A DNA stretch of 54,643 nucleotides from an actinobacterium SCGC AAA278-I18 (GTDB lineage Bacteria > Actinomycetota > Actinomycetes > Nanopelagicales > Nanopelagicaceae). Positions within the stretch are counted from its first letter, which is position 1; each line of letters starts with the position of its first letter. The stretch covers positions 12,239 to 66,881 of the forward strand of contig KB900442.1 of assembly GCA_000378865.1 (NCBI GenBank), in the 5' to 3' direction. Positions 26,835 to 34,457 of the stretch are shown one piece after another. The notes beneath the pieces are model-generated. The model searched no databases, was not told the origin of the DNA, and saw only the letters and a program-made list of their open reading frames with translations. The translations under genes were made by a program, and so were the position numbers.

Positions 26835-28235
26835 ATGAGTATCGCAGAGTTCCCAAATAACGCAGGCCGTGCCCGTAATAGCGCTGCTGAGTTTGAACGC
26901 ACACCACCACAAGATGTAATTGCTGAACAATCTGTTTTAGGTGGAATGCTCTTATCAAAAGATGCAATTAGTGATGTAGTTGAAATTTTACGGGAGCGAG
27001 ATTTTTATCGCCCAGCACATGAATTAATTTATGATGCAATTGTTGATCTCTATGGCAGAGGTGAGCCAGCTGATCCAGTAACGGTTTCAGCAGAGCTTAC
27101 AAAGCGTGGTGATTTGGTAAGAGCAGGTGGTGCGCCATATCTGCATACTTTAATCTCATCTGTACCAACCGCCGCTAATGCTGGTTACTATGCAAAGATA
27201 ATTAGAGAGCGCGCCATTATGCGCCGCCTTGTTGAGGCTGGAACAAAGATTGTACAACTTGGTTACACCGATGAGGGTGAGGTTGATGATGCAGTTGATC
27301 AAGCACAAGCTGAGGTCTTTGCGGTAACTGAAAGAAGAGAGGCAGATGATTACATTCAATTATCTCAGTTACTACCAGCAGCACTTGATGAGATAGAAAA
27401 AATATCTGCTGGCATAGTTGGCCAAGGTGTTAAAACTGGATTTAAAGATTTAGATGCGCTAACAAATGGATTTCATCCTGGAAATATGATTGTGCTTGCT
27501 GCTCGTCCTGCAGTTGGTAAATCAACACTTGGCTTAGATATTGCCAGGTATGCATCAATTCATAAAGGTGAGACCTCAGTTATCTTCTCACTAGAAATGA
27601 GCCGCTCTGAGATCACAATGAGAATGCTCTCAGCAGAGGCACGGGTGCCACTTAATAATATTCGCTCCGGTAATTTAAATGAGGAGGAGTGGTCAAGAAT
27701 GGCTCGGCGGATGGGTGAGATCTCACAAGCTCCAATGTTTATTGATGATTCACCAAATCTTTCTCTAATGGAGATTCGTGCAAAATCTCGCCGGCTTAAG
27801 CAGCGCCATAACTTAAAGTTAATTGTGATCGATTATCTACAGCTTATGACTAGCGGTAAGCGAGTAGAAAATCGCCAACAAGAGGTCTCTGAGTTCTCCC
27901 GCCAATTAAAGTTATTAGCTAAAGAATTAAATGTGCCAGTTGTTGCTATCTCTCAGTTAAATCGTTCCCCTGAACAACGCTCTGATAAGAAACCAATGCT
28001 TTCCGACCTTCGTGAGTCTGGTTCGATTGAGCAGGATGCAGATGTGGTTATCTTGTTACACCGTGAAGATTTATATGACTCCCAAAATAGATCAGGTGAG
28101 GCTGATTTAATTGTGGCAAAACACCGAAATGGTCCAACTAGAACAATTACTGTTTCTGCCCAACTTCACTTTGCCCGCTTTACCGATATGGCTGCAACCT
28201 TCTCAACTAGTGAAAACTTTGTTAAGGATAATTAA
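26835..28235 (+). CDS. dnaB: Replicative DNA helicase DnaB
   Basis: Hexameric helicase unwinding the replication fork. It has 466 residues: an N-terminal domain with PPQDVIAEQSVLGGMLLS, a linker and the RecA-like motor with Walker A AARPAVGKST, VIDYLQLM and the DRESGSIEQDADVV region (here LRESGSIEQDADVV). There is no intein, unlike some mycobacterial dnaB genes. The start is ATG at 26835, with GGGAGAG upstream. Its TAA shares bases with the convergent carbonic anhydrase stop. Confidence 0.96.
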   Translation: MSIAEFPNNAGRARNSAAEFERTPPQDVIAEQSVLGGMLLSKDAISDVVEILRERDFYRPAHELIYDAIVDLYGRGEPADPVTVSAELTKRGDLVRAGGAPYLHTLISSVPTAANAGYYAKIIRERAIMRRLVEAGTKIVQLGYTDEGEVDDAVDQAQAEVFAVTERREADDYIQLSQLLPAALDEIEKISAGIVGQGVKTGFKDLDALTNGFHPGNMIVLAARPAVGKSTLGLDIARYASIHKGETSVIFSLEMSRSEITMRMLSAEARVPLNNIRSGNLNEEEWSRMARRMGEISQAPMFIDDSPNLSLMEIRAKSRRLKQRHNLKLIVIDYLQLMTSGKRVENRQQEVSEFSRQLKLLAKELNVPVVAISQLNRSPEQRSDKKPMLSDLRESGSIEQDADVVILLHREDLYDSQNRSGEADLIVAKHRNGPTRTITVSAQLHFARFTDMAATFSTSENFVKDN

Positions 28236-28723
28236 ATCTTAGTAAGTTTGCCACTTTTCACATCATAGATAGCCCCAACAATTGCAATACCTTTTGGCAG
28301 TAGTGGGAACTGCTCAATTCTTACCAAATCTGATTTTAAAGCCGATATTTGGTCGGTAACTGTTCTAATCTCCATACTTCTAGTATCAATGCCACTTTTT
28401 TCAAATATTGCTGCATGTATCTCTGATTCATCCCCACTCGCCATCTTGCAATCTGTATGAGGCATAACCAGGACTCGGTTAACACCTAACAGATTTGTGG
28501 CAAGGATTAATGTGCGAAGCACATCCTCAGTAACTCTTGCACCGGCGTTTCGAAGGATCTTTGCATCCCCTGCCTTCATACCAATAATTCGAAGTGGATC
28601 AATTCGAGAGTCCATGCAGGTAACAATTGCTAAACCTTTTTTTGCCTCCCCGGTTAAATCTTGGGATTTAAACTCCTTTACAAACTCAGCATTTGCTGCA
28701 AATAAATCATCAAACTGACTCAT
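28232..28723 (-). CDS. Beta-carbonic anhydrase
   Basis: Zinc enzyme interconverting CO2 and bicarbonate, 163 residues. The zinc ligands are Cys36 in CMDSR (with Asp38-Arg40 dyad), His89 and Cys92 in HTDC. GMKAGDAKILRNAGARVTEDVLRTL is the family core. The ATG overlaps the end of the EamA gene by one base, suggesting one transcript. It may supply bicarbonate for carboxylases; this is inferred. Confidence 0.92.
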   Translation of the reverse strand: MSQFDDLFAANAEFVKEFKSQDLTGEAKKGLAIVTCMDSRIDPLRIIGMKAGDAKILRNAGARVTEDVLRTLILATNLLGVNRVLVMPHTDCKMASGDESEIHAAIFEKSGIDTRSMEIRTVTDQISALKSDLVRIEQFPLLPKGIAIVGAIYDVKSGKLTKI

Positions 28724-29640
28724 TACTTAACCACCATAGCTCTTGCTTTATCAGCTAAATAAATACCAAACAGCACAACAGCGCAACCAATTAATTGAAT
28801 TGTACTAAGCGCTTCGTTTAATAGTAACCAGGCAATAACTCCAGCAAAAATTGGCTCAATCATGCCAATCACACTACTTGTTCCAGCAGATAGCTCGCGG
28901 ATGCCGGTAACTGTTAGTAGGTAAGGAATCACGGTGCCAATAATAATAATCCAGAGTATTAAGGCCCAACCAGGTGCGTTGTATTCGGAGAGATTTCCTT
29001 CTAGAGAGTAACTCTCAGTTAGGTACTCAAATGGGAAATTCCACCAAGGCAAAATAATTGCCCAAAAAATTGCAGCAACCCCTATCCCCCAGGTCATAAG
29101 AGAAAGGGGAGAGCGGGTTTGCGATAAGCGATCTGCAGTTAAGAAGTAGTAAGAAAGAGCAAACGCGTCAGCAAAAGCTACTAAAACACCAATTGGATTT
29201 AAAGATGAACTACTCCAAATTTGGGAAACCAGTATTAGCCCGGAGAAGGCACATGCAATTCCAAGCCACATAATTGGTGAGATATGTTTTTTCTTAACAA
29301 ATCTTAAATATAGAGCGATCCAGATCGAAGCGGTAAACTCAATGATTAAGGCAACTGAAACAAAGAGATACTTCATAGCAAAGAAATAAAATGATGTAAC
29401 AGCTGAGACGCCGATTATGCCAAATAGAATTAAATCCTTTAACTCATCCCGTCTAGCCCGCAATTGATCTTTACCTTTAATTAATGCAAAGGTTAAAAGA
29501 ATTAAACCAGCGCCAGTTGAACGAATCTGAGTTAAGCGAAATGCATCCATATCTGCTTCACGCAATACTTTGGCTGCCACACCACCTAATGCAAAGCCCA
29601 TTGCAGCAGATATCATTAAAAATTCAGCGCGATGTTTCAC
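28723..29640 (-). CDS. EamA/DMT family transporter
   Basis: A 305-residue membrane protein with ten hydrophobic helices in two EamA repeats (MSAAMGFALGGVAAK-like opening, later SAGTSSVIGMIEPIFAGVIAWLLLNEAL). Members export amino acids or metabolites; the substrate is unknown. GTG 29640 has TAAAGT 6 nt upstream and no Shine-Dalgarno. Confidence 0.85.
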   Translation of the reverse strand: MKHRAEFLMISAAMGFALGGVAAKVLREADMDAFRLTQIRSTGAGLILLTFALIKGKDQLRARRDELKDLILFGIIGVSAVTSFYFFAMKYLFVSVALIIEFTASIWIALYLRFVKKKHISPIMWLGIACAFSGLILVSQIWSSSSLNPIGVLVAFADAFALSYYFLTADRLSQTRSPLSLMTWGIGVAAIFWAIILPWWNFPFEYLTESYSLEGNLSEYNAPGWALILWIIIIGTVIPYLLTVTGIRELSAGTSSVIGMIEPIFAGVIAWLLLNEALSTIQLIGCAVVLFGIYLADKARAMVVK

Positions 29641-29646
29641 GCCGTT

Positions 29647-29652
29647 ACTTTA
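29647..29652 (-). promoter_or_regulatory. Leaderless -10 of the EamA gene (TAAAGT)
   Basis: TAAAGT lies 6 nt before GTG 29640, in the 27 bp gap after the acyl-CoA dehydrogenase stop. Confidence 0.4.
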
Positions 29653-29667
29653 CATTACGAAATTAGA

Positions 29668-31494
29668 TTAAAAGGCACTTTCAGAGATATTCATTATTTC
29701 ACCAGTTTCAGATTCAACAACCGCTCTTTCAACTGAGATGTGAGGTAGTACTGAGCGGACAAAAAACTTAGCCGAGGCAATCTTTCCATTATAAAACTCA
29801 GTTTCTCGGCCAGCATTAGCTAATTTACTTTGTGCAATATCTGCTTGTCGAAGTAGTAACCAGGCGATAATTAAATCTCCAGTTGCCATTAACAATCTAG
29901 AGGTATTTAAGCCAACCTTATAAATCTCCTTTGGATCCTCCTGTGAGGACATTGCCATACCAACCATATGACCAATCATTGCCTGCACATCCTCTAACGC
30001 TTTTAGTAGTGCCTTCTTTTCATCTGGCAAATTTCCACCAGCACCTGCAAAGTCTGCGATCTCTTTACCAATAATTGTTATTGAACGGCCTCGATCTCTA
30101 ACGATCTTGCGGAAGAAGAAATCCAACCCTTGAATTGCAGTGGTGCCTTCATAAAGAGTGTCGATCTTGGCATCTCTCACATACTGCTCAAGTGGCCAAT
30201 CGGTGGTAAAACCTGAGCCACCAAAGGTTTGCAGGGATTCAGTACCAAGTAGGGTCCAGGATTTCTCACTTCCATAACCTTTAACAATTGGAAGAAGTAA
30301 ATCATTTACTAAATGCAGATCATCAATTTTTTCTTTATCAGCCCCATCAGCTTGAGCAATTGCAAAGGCATCCTGAATTGAGGCGGTATATAAAACTAAA
30401 GCGCGCATTCCTTCTGAGTATGATTTTTGTACCATTAAGGATCTGCGCACATCAGGGTGCTTAATAATCTCAACCCGCGGGCTATTTTTATCCTTTGCCA
30501 CAGTTAAATCTGGGCCCTGCACACGTGTTTTCGCATAGGAAAGTGCTTGTTGGTAGCCGGTACTTAAAGTAGCAATCGCCTTTGTTCCTACCATCATTCT
30601 TGCGTACTCGATAACTTTAAACATCTGTGCAATTCCATCATGCACCTCACCAAGTAAATAACCAACCGCAGGCTCTTTTTCACCTAAATTCATCTCACAT
30701 GTTGTTGAAACATTTAATCCCATTTTATGTTCTAACTTCGTAACATAGACACCATTTCGCTTTCCTAACTTACCTGTATTAAAGTCAAACATAAACTTTG
30801 GAATCATATAAAGATCTAATCCTTTAGTTCCTGCCACACCACCTTCAGGACGAGCCAATACAAAGTGAATAATGTTTTCAGTCAGATCAGAATCTCCTGA
30901 GGTAATAAATCTTTTTGTGCCAGTGATATGCCATGTGCCATCTGCTTGTTTAACCGCTTTAGACCGGCCTGCACCAACATCACTGCCAGCATCAGGTTCA
31001 GTAAGCATCATTGTGGCGCCCCACTGTTTATCAACCATTAACTTTGCAATTTTCTTTTGTTCTGGTGTGCCAAAAACATGTGCCACATGAGCAAAAGCGG
31101 TACCTGAGGCGTAAATATGGATTGCTGGATTTGAGCCTAAAACCATCTCGGCAATTGCCCACCTAACAGATTGCGGAATTGCAGTTCCACCTAATTCAAC
31201 TGGGGCATCAATGCGCCACCACTCATTATCCATAAATGTTTTGTATGATTTTTTAAATGACTCAGGTAAATTGGCATCCCCGGTTGCTGGATCAAACTTA
31301 ACTGCAATTTGATCACCATCGACAAAGGAGGCAGCTAAATCATTCTCTGCCATTCGCTTAACCTCTTCTAGCATTCCCATAACTGTTTGGCGATCTAAAT
31401 CCTTGTAGATTGATTTACCTAAAACCTGCTCGCGCTGCAGTAAATCAAAAAGGCAGAACTCAATATCACGCAGGTTGGCTATGTAATGGCCCAT
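29668..31494 (-). CDS. Acyl-CoA dehydrogenase
   Basis: FAD-dependent beta-oxidation enzyme of 608 residues, the long form with an extra C-terminal domain. MMLTEPDAGSDVGAG and the flavin loops are visible. The catalytic glutamate is in DTLYEGTTAIQGLDFFF, and the N-terminal extension (MGHYIANLRDIEFCLFDLL) is typical of this subgroup. The acyl chain length is unknown. ATG 31494 has TAGGAT 9 nt upstream, overlapped by a perfect palindrome that may be a repressor site. Confidence 0.92.
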   Translation of the reverse strand: MGHYIANLRDIEFCLFDLLQREQVLGKSIYKDLDRQTVMGMLEEVKRMAENDLAASFVDGDQIAVKFDPATGDANLPESFKKSYKTFMDNEWWRIDAPVELGGTAIPQSVRWAIAEMVLGSNPAIHIYASGTAFAHVAHVFGTPEQKKIAKLMVDKQWGATMMLTEPDAGSDVGAGRSKAVKQADGTWHITGTKRFITSGDSDLTENIIHFVLARPEGGVAGTKGLDLYMIPKFMFDFNTGKLGKRNGVYVTKLEHKMGLNVSTTCEMNLGEKEPAVGYLLGEVHDGIAQMFKVIEYARMMVGTKAIATLSTGYQQALSYAKTRVQGPDLTVAKDKNSPRVEIIKHPDVRRSLMVQKSYSEGMRALVLYTASIQDAFAIAQADGADKEKIDDLHLVNDLLLPIVKGYGSEKSWTLLGTESLQTFGGSGFTTDWPLEQYVRDAKIDTLYEGTTAIQGLDFFFRKIVRDRGRSITIIGKEIADFAGAGGNLPDEKKALLKALEDVQAMIGHMVGMAMSSQEDPKEIYKVGLNTSRLLMATGDLIIAWLLLRQADIAQSKLANAGRETEFYNGKIASAKFFVRSVLPHISVERAVVESETGEIMNISESAF

Positions 31495-31503
31495 TGGATA
31501 AGC

Positions 31504-31509
31504 ATCCTA
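31504..31509 (-). promoter_or_regulatory. -10 of the acyl-CoA dehydrogenase gene (TAGGAT)
   Basis: TAGGAT lies 9 nt before ATG 31494. Its first two bases belong to the adjoining 12 bp palindrome. Confidence 0.35.
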
Positions 31510-31519
31510 CTGATCAGTA
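31508..31519. promoter_or_regulatory. Perfect palindrome TACTGATCAGTA, operator candidate
   Basis: A 12 bp perfect inverted repeat in the 91 bp divergent gap between acyl-CoA dehydrogenase and dcd. It touches the -10 of the former. TetR-type regulators of fatty-acid genes often bind such sites; no regulator gene is next to it. Confidence 0.4.
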
Positions 31520-31571
31520 ACATAATCAATACCGGCCAGTAGGTTTTTCATACTATTTAACCACTTCGGGG

Positions 31572-31577
31572 TAGGGT
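31572..31577 (+). promoter_or_regulatory. Leaderless -10 of dcd (TAGGGT)
   Basis: TAGGGT ends 8 nt before GTG 31586. Confidence 0.35.
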
Positions 31578-31585
31578 CAGCGATT

Positions 31586-32164
31586 GTGCTACTAAGTGAT
31601 CGGGATATTAGAGCTGAGGTTGCTGCTGGGCGGGTAAAGGTTGAACCATTTACCGAGGCGATGATCCAACCATCAAGTGTTGATGTGCGGCTAGATCGTT
31701 TTTTTAGAGTCTTTGAAAATCATAAGTACTCTGTAATTGACCCATCAATTGAGCAGCCAGATTTAACCCGTGAGGTGGCGGTAGCACCGGATGAGTTTTT
31801 TATTTTGCACCCAGGTGAGTTTGTTTTAGCTAGTACCTATGAAGTAATTACCTTGCCAGATGATATTGCTGGCAGATTAGAGGGTAAATCTTCATTGGGC
31901 AGATTGGGGTTATTAACCCATTCAACTGCAGGTTTTATTGATCCAGGTTTTTCTGGTCACATCACACTTGAACTTTCAAATGTTGCAAATCTGCCAGTTA
32001 AATTATTTCCAGGTATGAAAATAGGACAGCTTTGTTTAATTAAATTATCATCCCCAGCCGAACATCCATATGGTTCAGCAGTTTATGGGTCAAGATATCA
32101 AGGACAGCGCGGGCCAACCCCATCTAAATCTTGGCTGAATTTTCACAAAAGTAAGATTGAGTAA
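31586..32164 (+). CDS. dcd: dCTP deaminase, probably bifunctional DCD-DUT
   Basis: Nucleotide enzyme of 192 residues. [21 protein letters not shown] and [10 protein letters not shown] follow the mycobacterial bifunctional enzyme, which converts dCTP to dUMP in one step, and the C-terminal [16 protein letters not shown] tail matches. The monofunctional form is less likely but cannot be excluded. The start is GTG at 31586. The stop abuts that of the convergent histidine kinase with no gap. Confidence 0.93.
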   Translation: MLLSDRDIRAEVAAGRVKVEPFTEAMIQPSSVDVRLDRFFRVFENHKYSVIDPSIEQPDLTREVAVAPDEFFILHPGEFVLASTYEVITLPDDIAGRLEGKSSLGRLGLLTHSTAGFIDPGFSGHITLELSNVANLPVKLFPGMKIGQLCLIKLSSPAEHPYGSAVYGSRYQGQRGPTPSKSWLNFHKSKIE

Positions 32165-33631
32165 TTACTCCTGATTTAAAAAGTGCAGGGTAAATATTGA
32201 ACCAATTCCCAACTCAGATTTAACTGAGACGTAACCACCATGAGCACTCATTACCGCATCAACAATTGATAAACCTAAACCGCTACCCTCACCAGCACTT
32301 CTAACTCTGGCAGGATCTGCGCGGTAGAAGCGTTCAAAGATTTTCTCTTGATCAGCTTGTGATAATCCAGGGCCATTATCCGCTACTGAGATTATTGTTT
32401 CATTAATTAATTGCTCAGCGGTGATAGTAATTTGAGTGCCGGATGGAGTATGAGTGCGGGCATTTGCTAATAAGTTAGCTAAAACCTGATGAATCCGCTG
32501 GGAATCACCAAGCACAAAAATCTCATCCATTGGCAGGTTTAAATCAATTGGGTGATCTACCCCCGCCGCCCGAGCTGAAATTGCTACTTCATTTATTAAT
32601 GTATTTAAGTCAATTGGGTCAGATGCAATTTCCCGCGATTGATCAAGTCTGGCAAGTAATAATAAATCCTCTACTAATGTGCTCATTCGAATCGATTCTT
32701 TTTCAATCCGATTAATTAGCTCTTTTGTTTTATCCTTACCGACTATTGCACCTTGTCTATGTAACTCTGCAAAACCACGAATTGCAGTAAGTGGTGTGCG
32801 AAGCTCATGGGATGCATCAGCAACAAATCTGCGAAGTTTATTTTCACTAGCAACCCGAACTGCAAATGACTCCTCAATTTGACCAAGCATCGCGTTCAGT
32901 GAGGTAGTAAGTCGACCAACCTCAGTATCAGGTTTTGCAGCTGGTAGACGAGCAGATAGATCACCGGCAGCAATTGCTTCAGCTGTATCCTCAACTTTTT
33001 CAAGTGGTTTAAGTCCTAATGCAATAATCCATCGCGAGATTAATGCGATTGCTAAAAGTGCTATCAAGCCTAAGATAAAAAATAAAAATCTAAGTTTAGT
33101 TAAAGTTTTATCAACCTCGGCTAATGAGTTAGCAACTACTACACTTCCCATCCCAGTAGGTAGTACTTGGGCAAGTGCTCGCACATCTGGTGTGCCATTA
33201 TCACCATCAATTGTGAATGGTTTATTTTTATACTTTAAGGCCTCAGTAATACTCATCCCGGTTACGGCAAAGACCTGGCCACCTAACTCACCACCAACTT
33301 GACCAATTAATTCACCATTAATATCAAGCAAAGTTACCGATGTAGCGGTTGGTACACCACGCAGTGGCTCTAAAATTTTAAATGGAGATCCATCATCTGC
33401 ATTAACTAAAGGTGCAATACCAGCTCTATCTAATCGAGCTAAGGAGGTGTTAGATATATTAATTAACTGGCTATCCACCTGAGAAATTAAATATGAGCGC
33501 AGAGCCGCATTTGCTGCAAAATCTGAGGCGGTAATTGCAAAGCTTGCTAATAAAACTGAGGCCAAGATAAGTCGGTTACGCAAACTCCAAAGTGAAAGCG
33601 GAGTGCGCACCCGACTTAACGGTGTTCTCAT
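32165..33631 (-). CDS. Sensor histidine kinase (PhoR-like)
   Basis: Membrane sensor of 488 residues. The first transmembrane helix is near 18-40, followed by an extracytoplasmic sensor region of about 130 residues. The second helix is near 180-202. Next come a HAMP domain, HisKA with the phospho-accepting His in VADASHELRTPLTAIRGF, and HATPase (VLANLLANARTHTP, SVADNGPGL, GEGSGLGLSIV). It is downstream of its response regulator by 17 bp. The signal is unknown. Confidence 0.92.
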   Translation of the reverse strand: MRTPLSRVRTPLSLWSLRNRLILASVLLASFAITASDFAANAALRSYLISQVDSQLINISNTSLARLDRAGIAPLVNADDGSPFKILEPLRGVPTATSVTLLDINGELIGQVGGELGGQVFAVTGMSITEALKYKNKPFTIDGDNGTPDVRALAQVLPTGMGSVVVANSLAEVDKTLTKLRFLFFILGLIALLAIALISRWIIALGLKPLEKVEDTAEAIAAGDLSARLPAAKPDTEVGRLTTSLNAMLGQIEESFAVRVASENKLRRFVADASHELRTPLTAIRGFAELHRQGAIVGKDKTKELINRIEKESIRMSTLVEDLLLLARLDQSREIASDPIDLNTLINEVAISARAAGVDHPIDLNLPMDEIFVLGDSQRIHQVLANLLANARTHTPSGTQITITAEQLINETIISVADNGPGLSQADQEKIFERFYRADPARVRSAGEGSGLGLSIVDAVMSAHGGYVSVKSELGIGSIFTLHFLNQE

Positions 33632-33648
33632 CTGCTAATTGTGATCAA

Positions 33649-34392
33649 TTACTTACTTGCTGGCAACCGTAGCCGGTATCCAACACCACGCACTGTGTGT
33701 ATTAATGCTGGTTCATAGATATCAATCTTTTTACGAAGGTAGGAAACATATGTTTCAACAATTCCCATATCTCCTCTAAAGTCATACTGCCAAACATGAT
33801 CTAAGATTTGGGCTTTACTGACAACTCGATCTGCGTTGATCATTAGATAGCGAAGTAGTAAAAACTCAGTAGGGGAAAGGTCAATTAAGTTTGCTGCCCT
33901 ACGAACCTCATGGGTTGCCTCATCTAACTCAAGATCGGCAAATCTAATCTTCTCTTCATCTACTGCTACCGTAGTTGAACCAGTTCTACGAAGTAGTGCG
34001 CGAAGACGAGCTACTAACTCTTCAAGTGAGAATGGTTTAGTAACATAATCATCACCACCAATTGTTAATCCAGCAATTTTGTCCTCAACTGAATCTTTAG
34101 CGGTTAAAAATAAAACTCCAACATCATGTCCCTCACTACGAAGTTGTCGGCATACCTCAAAGCCATTTTGATCTGGCAACATCACATCAAGAATTAATGC
34201 ATGGGGCTTAAACTCTTGCGCAATTTGCAGAGCTTGTGCGCCAGAGGCGGCGGTGCGAACATCAAAGCCAACAAATTTAAGACTGGTAGCGATTAGCTCG
34301 CTAATACTGTTCTCATCATCAACAACGAGAATTCTTTGGGTACTTTGATTTAACTGATCTGCTTTGCTAACTCTTTCTTTAAGAGTATTCAT
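33649..34392 (-). CDS. OmpR/PhoP-type response regulator
   Basis: A 247-residue regulator. The receiver domain has ILVVDDENSISELIATSLKF, the phosphorylated Asp in LILDVMLPD and LTAKDS. The winged-helix DNA-binding domain has HEVRRAANLIDLSPTEFLLLRYLMINADRVVSK and VETYVSYLRKKID. It resembles mycobacterial PhoP more than other regulators I can recall. The start is ATG at 34392 with GAGGTGAT upstream. Its promoter carries a PhoP-box-like direct repeat and a palindrome, suggesting autoregulation. Confidence 0.92.
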   Translation of the reverse strand: MNTLKERVSKADQLNQSTQRILVVDDENSISELIATSLKFVGFDVRTAASGAQALQIAQEFKPHALILDVMLPDQNGFEVCRQLRSEGHDVGVLFLTAKDSVEDKIAGLTIGGDDYVTKPFSLEELVARLRALLRRTGSTTVAVDEEKIRFADLELDEATHEVRRAANLIDLSPTEFLLLRYLMINADRVVSKAQILDHVWQYDFRGDMGIVETYVSYLRKKIDIYEPALIHTVRGVGYRLRLPASK

Positions 34393-34407
34393 TTGGCATC
34401 ACCTCGG

Positions 34408-34425
34408 GATAGATAATTATCTATC
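34408..34425. promoter_or_regulatory. 18 bp palindrome in the response-regulator leader
   Basis: GATAGATAATTATCTATC is a perfect inverted repeat, 15 bp before the regulator start. It contains a candidate -10 (GATAAT on the minus strand). Confidence 0.45.
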
Positions 34426-34428
34426 ATC

Positions 34429-34446
34429 CTGAGAATTAACTGAGAA
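34429..34446 (-). promoter_or_regulatory. PhoP-box-like direct repeat
   Basis: On the minus strand, TTCTCAG-TTAA-TTCTCAG gives two identical 7-mers with a 4 bp spacer, an 11 bp period. This is the architecture described for mycobacterial PhoP (TCACAGC-N4-TCACAGC). It lies near the -35 position of the candidate promoter at 34416-34421. Confidence 0.55.
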
Positions 34447-34457
34447 TCAGGTGAGGG

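Noticed and set aside
29633-29640. TGTTTCAC half of a parS site near the EamA start
   Set aside because: Only one half matches, with no palindrome.
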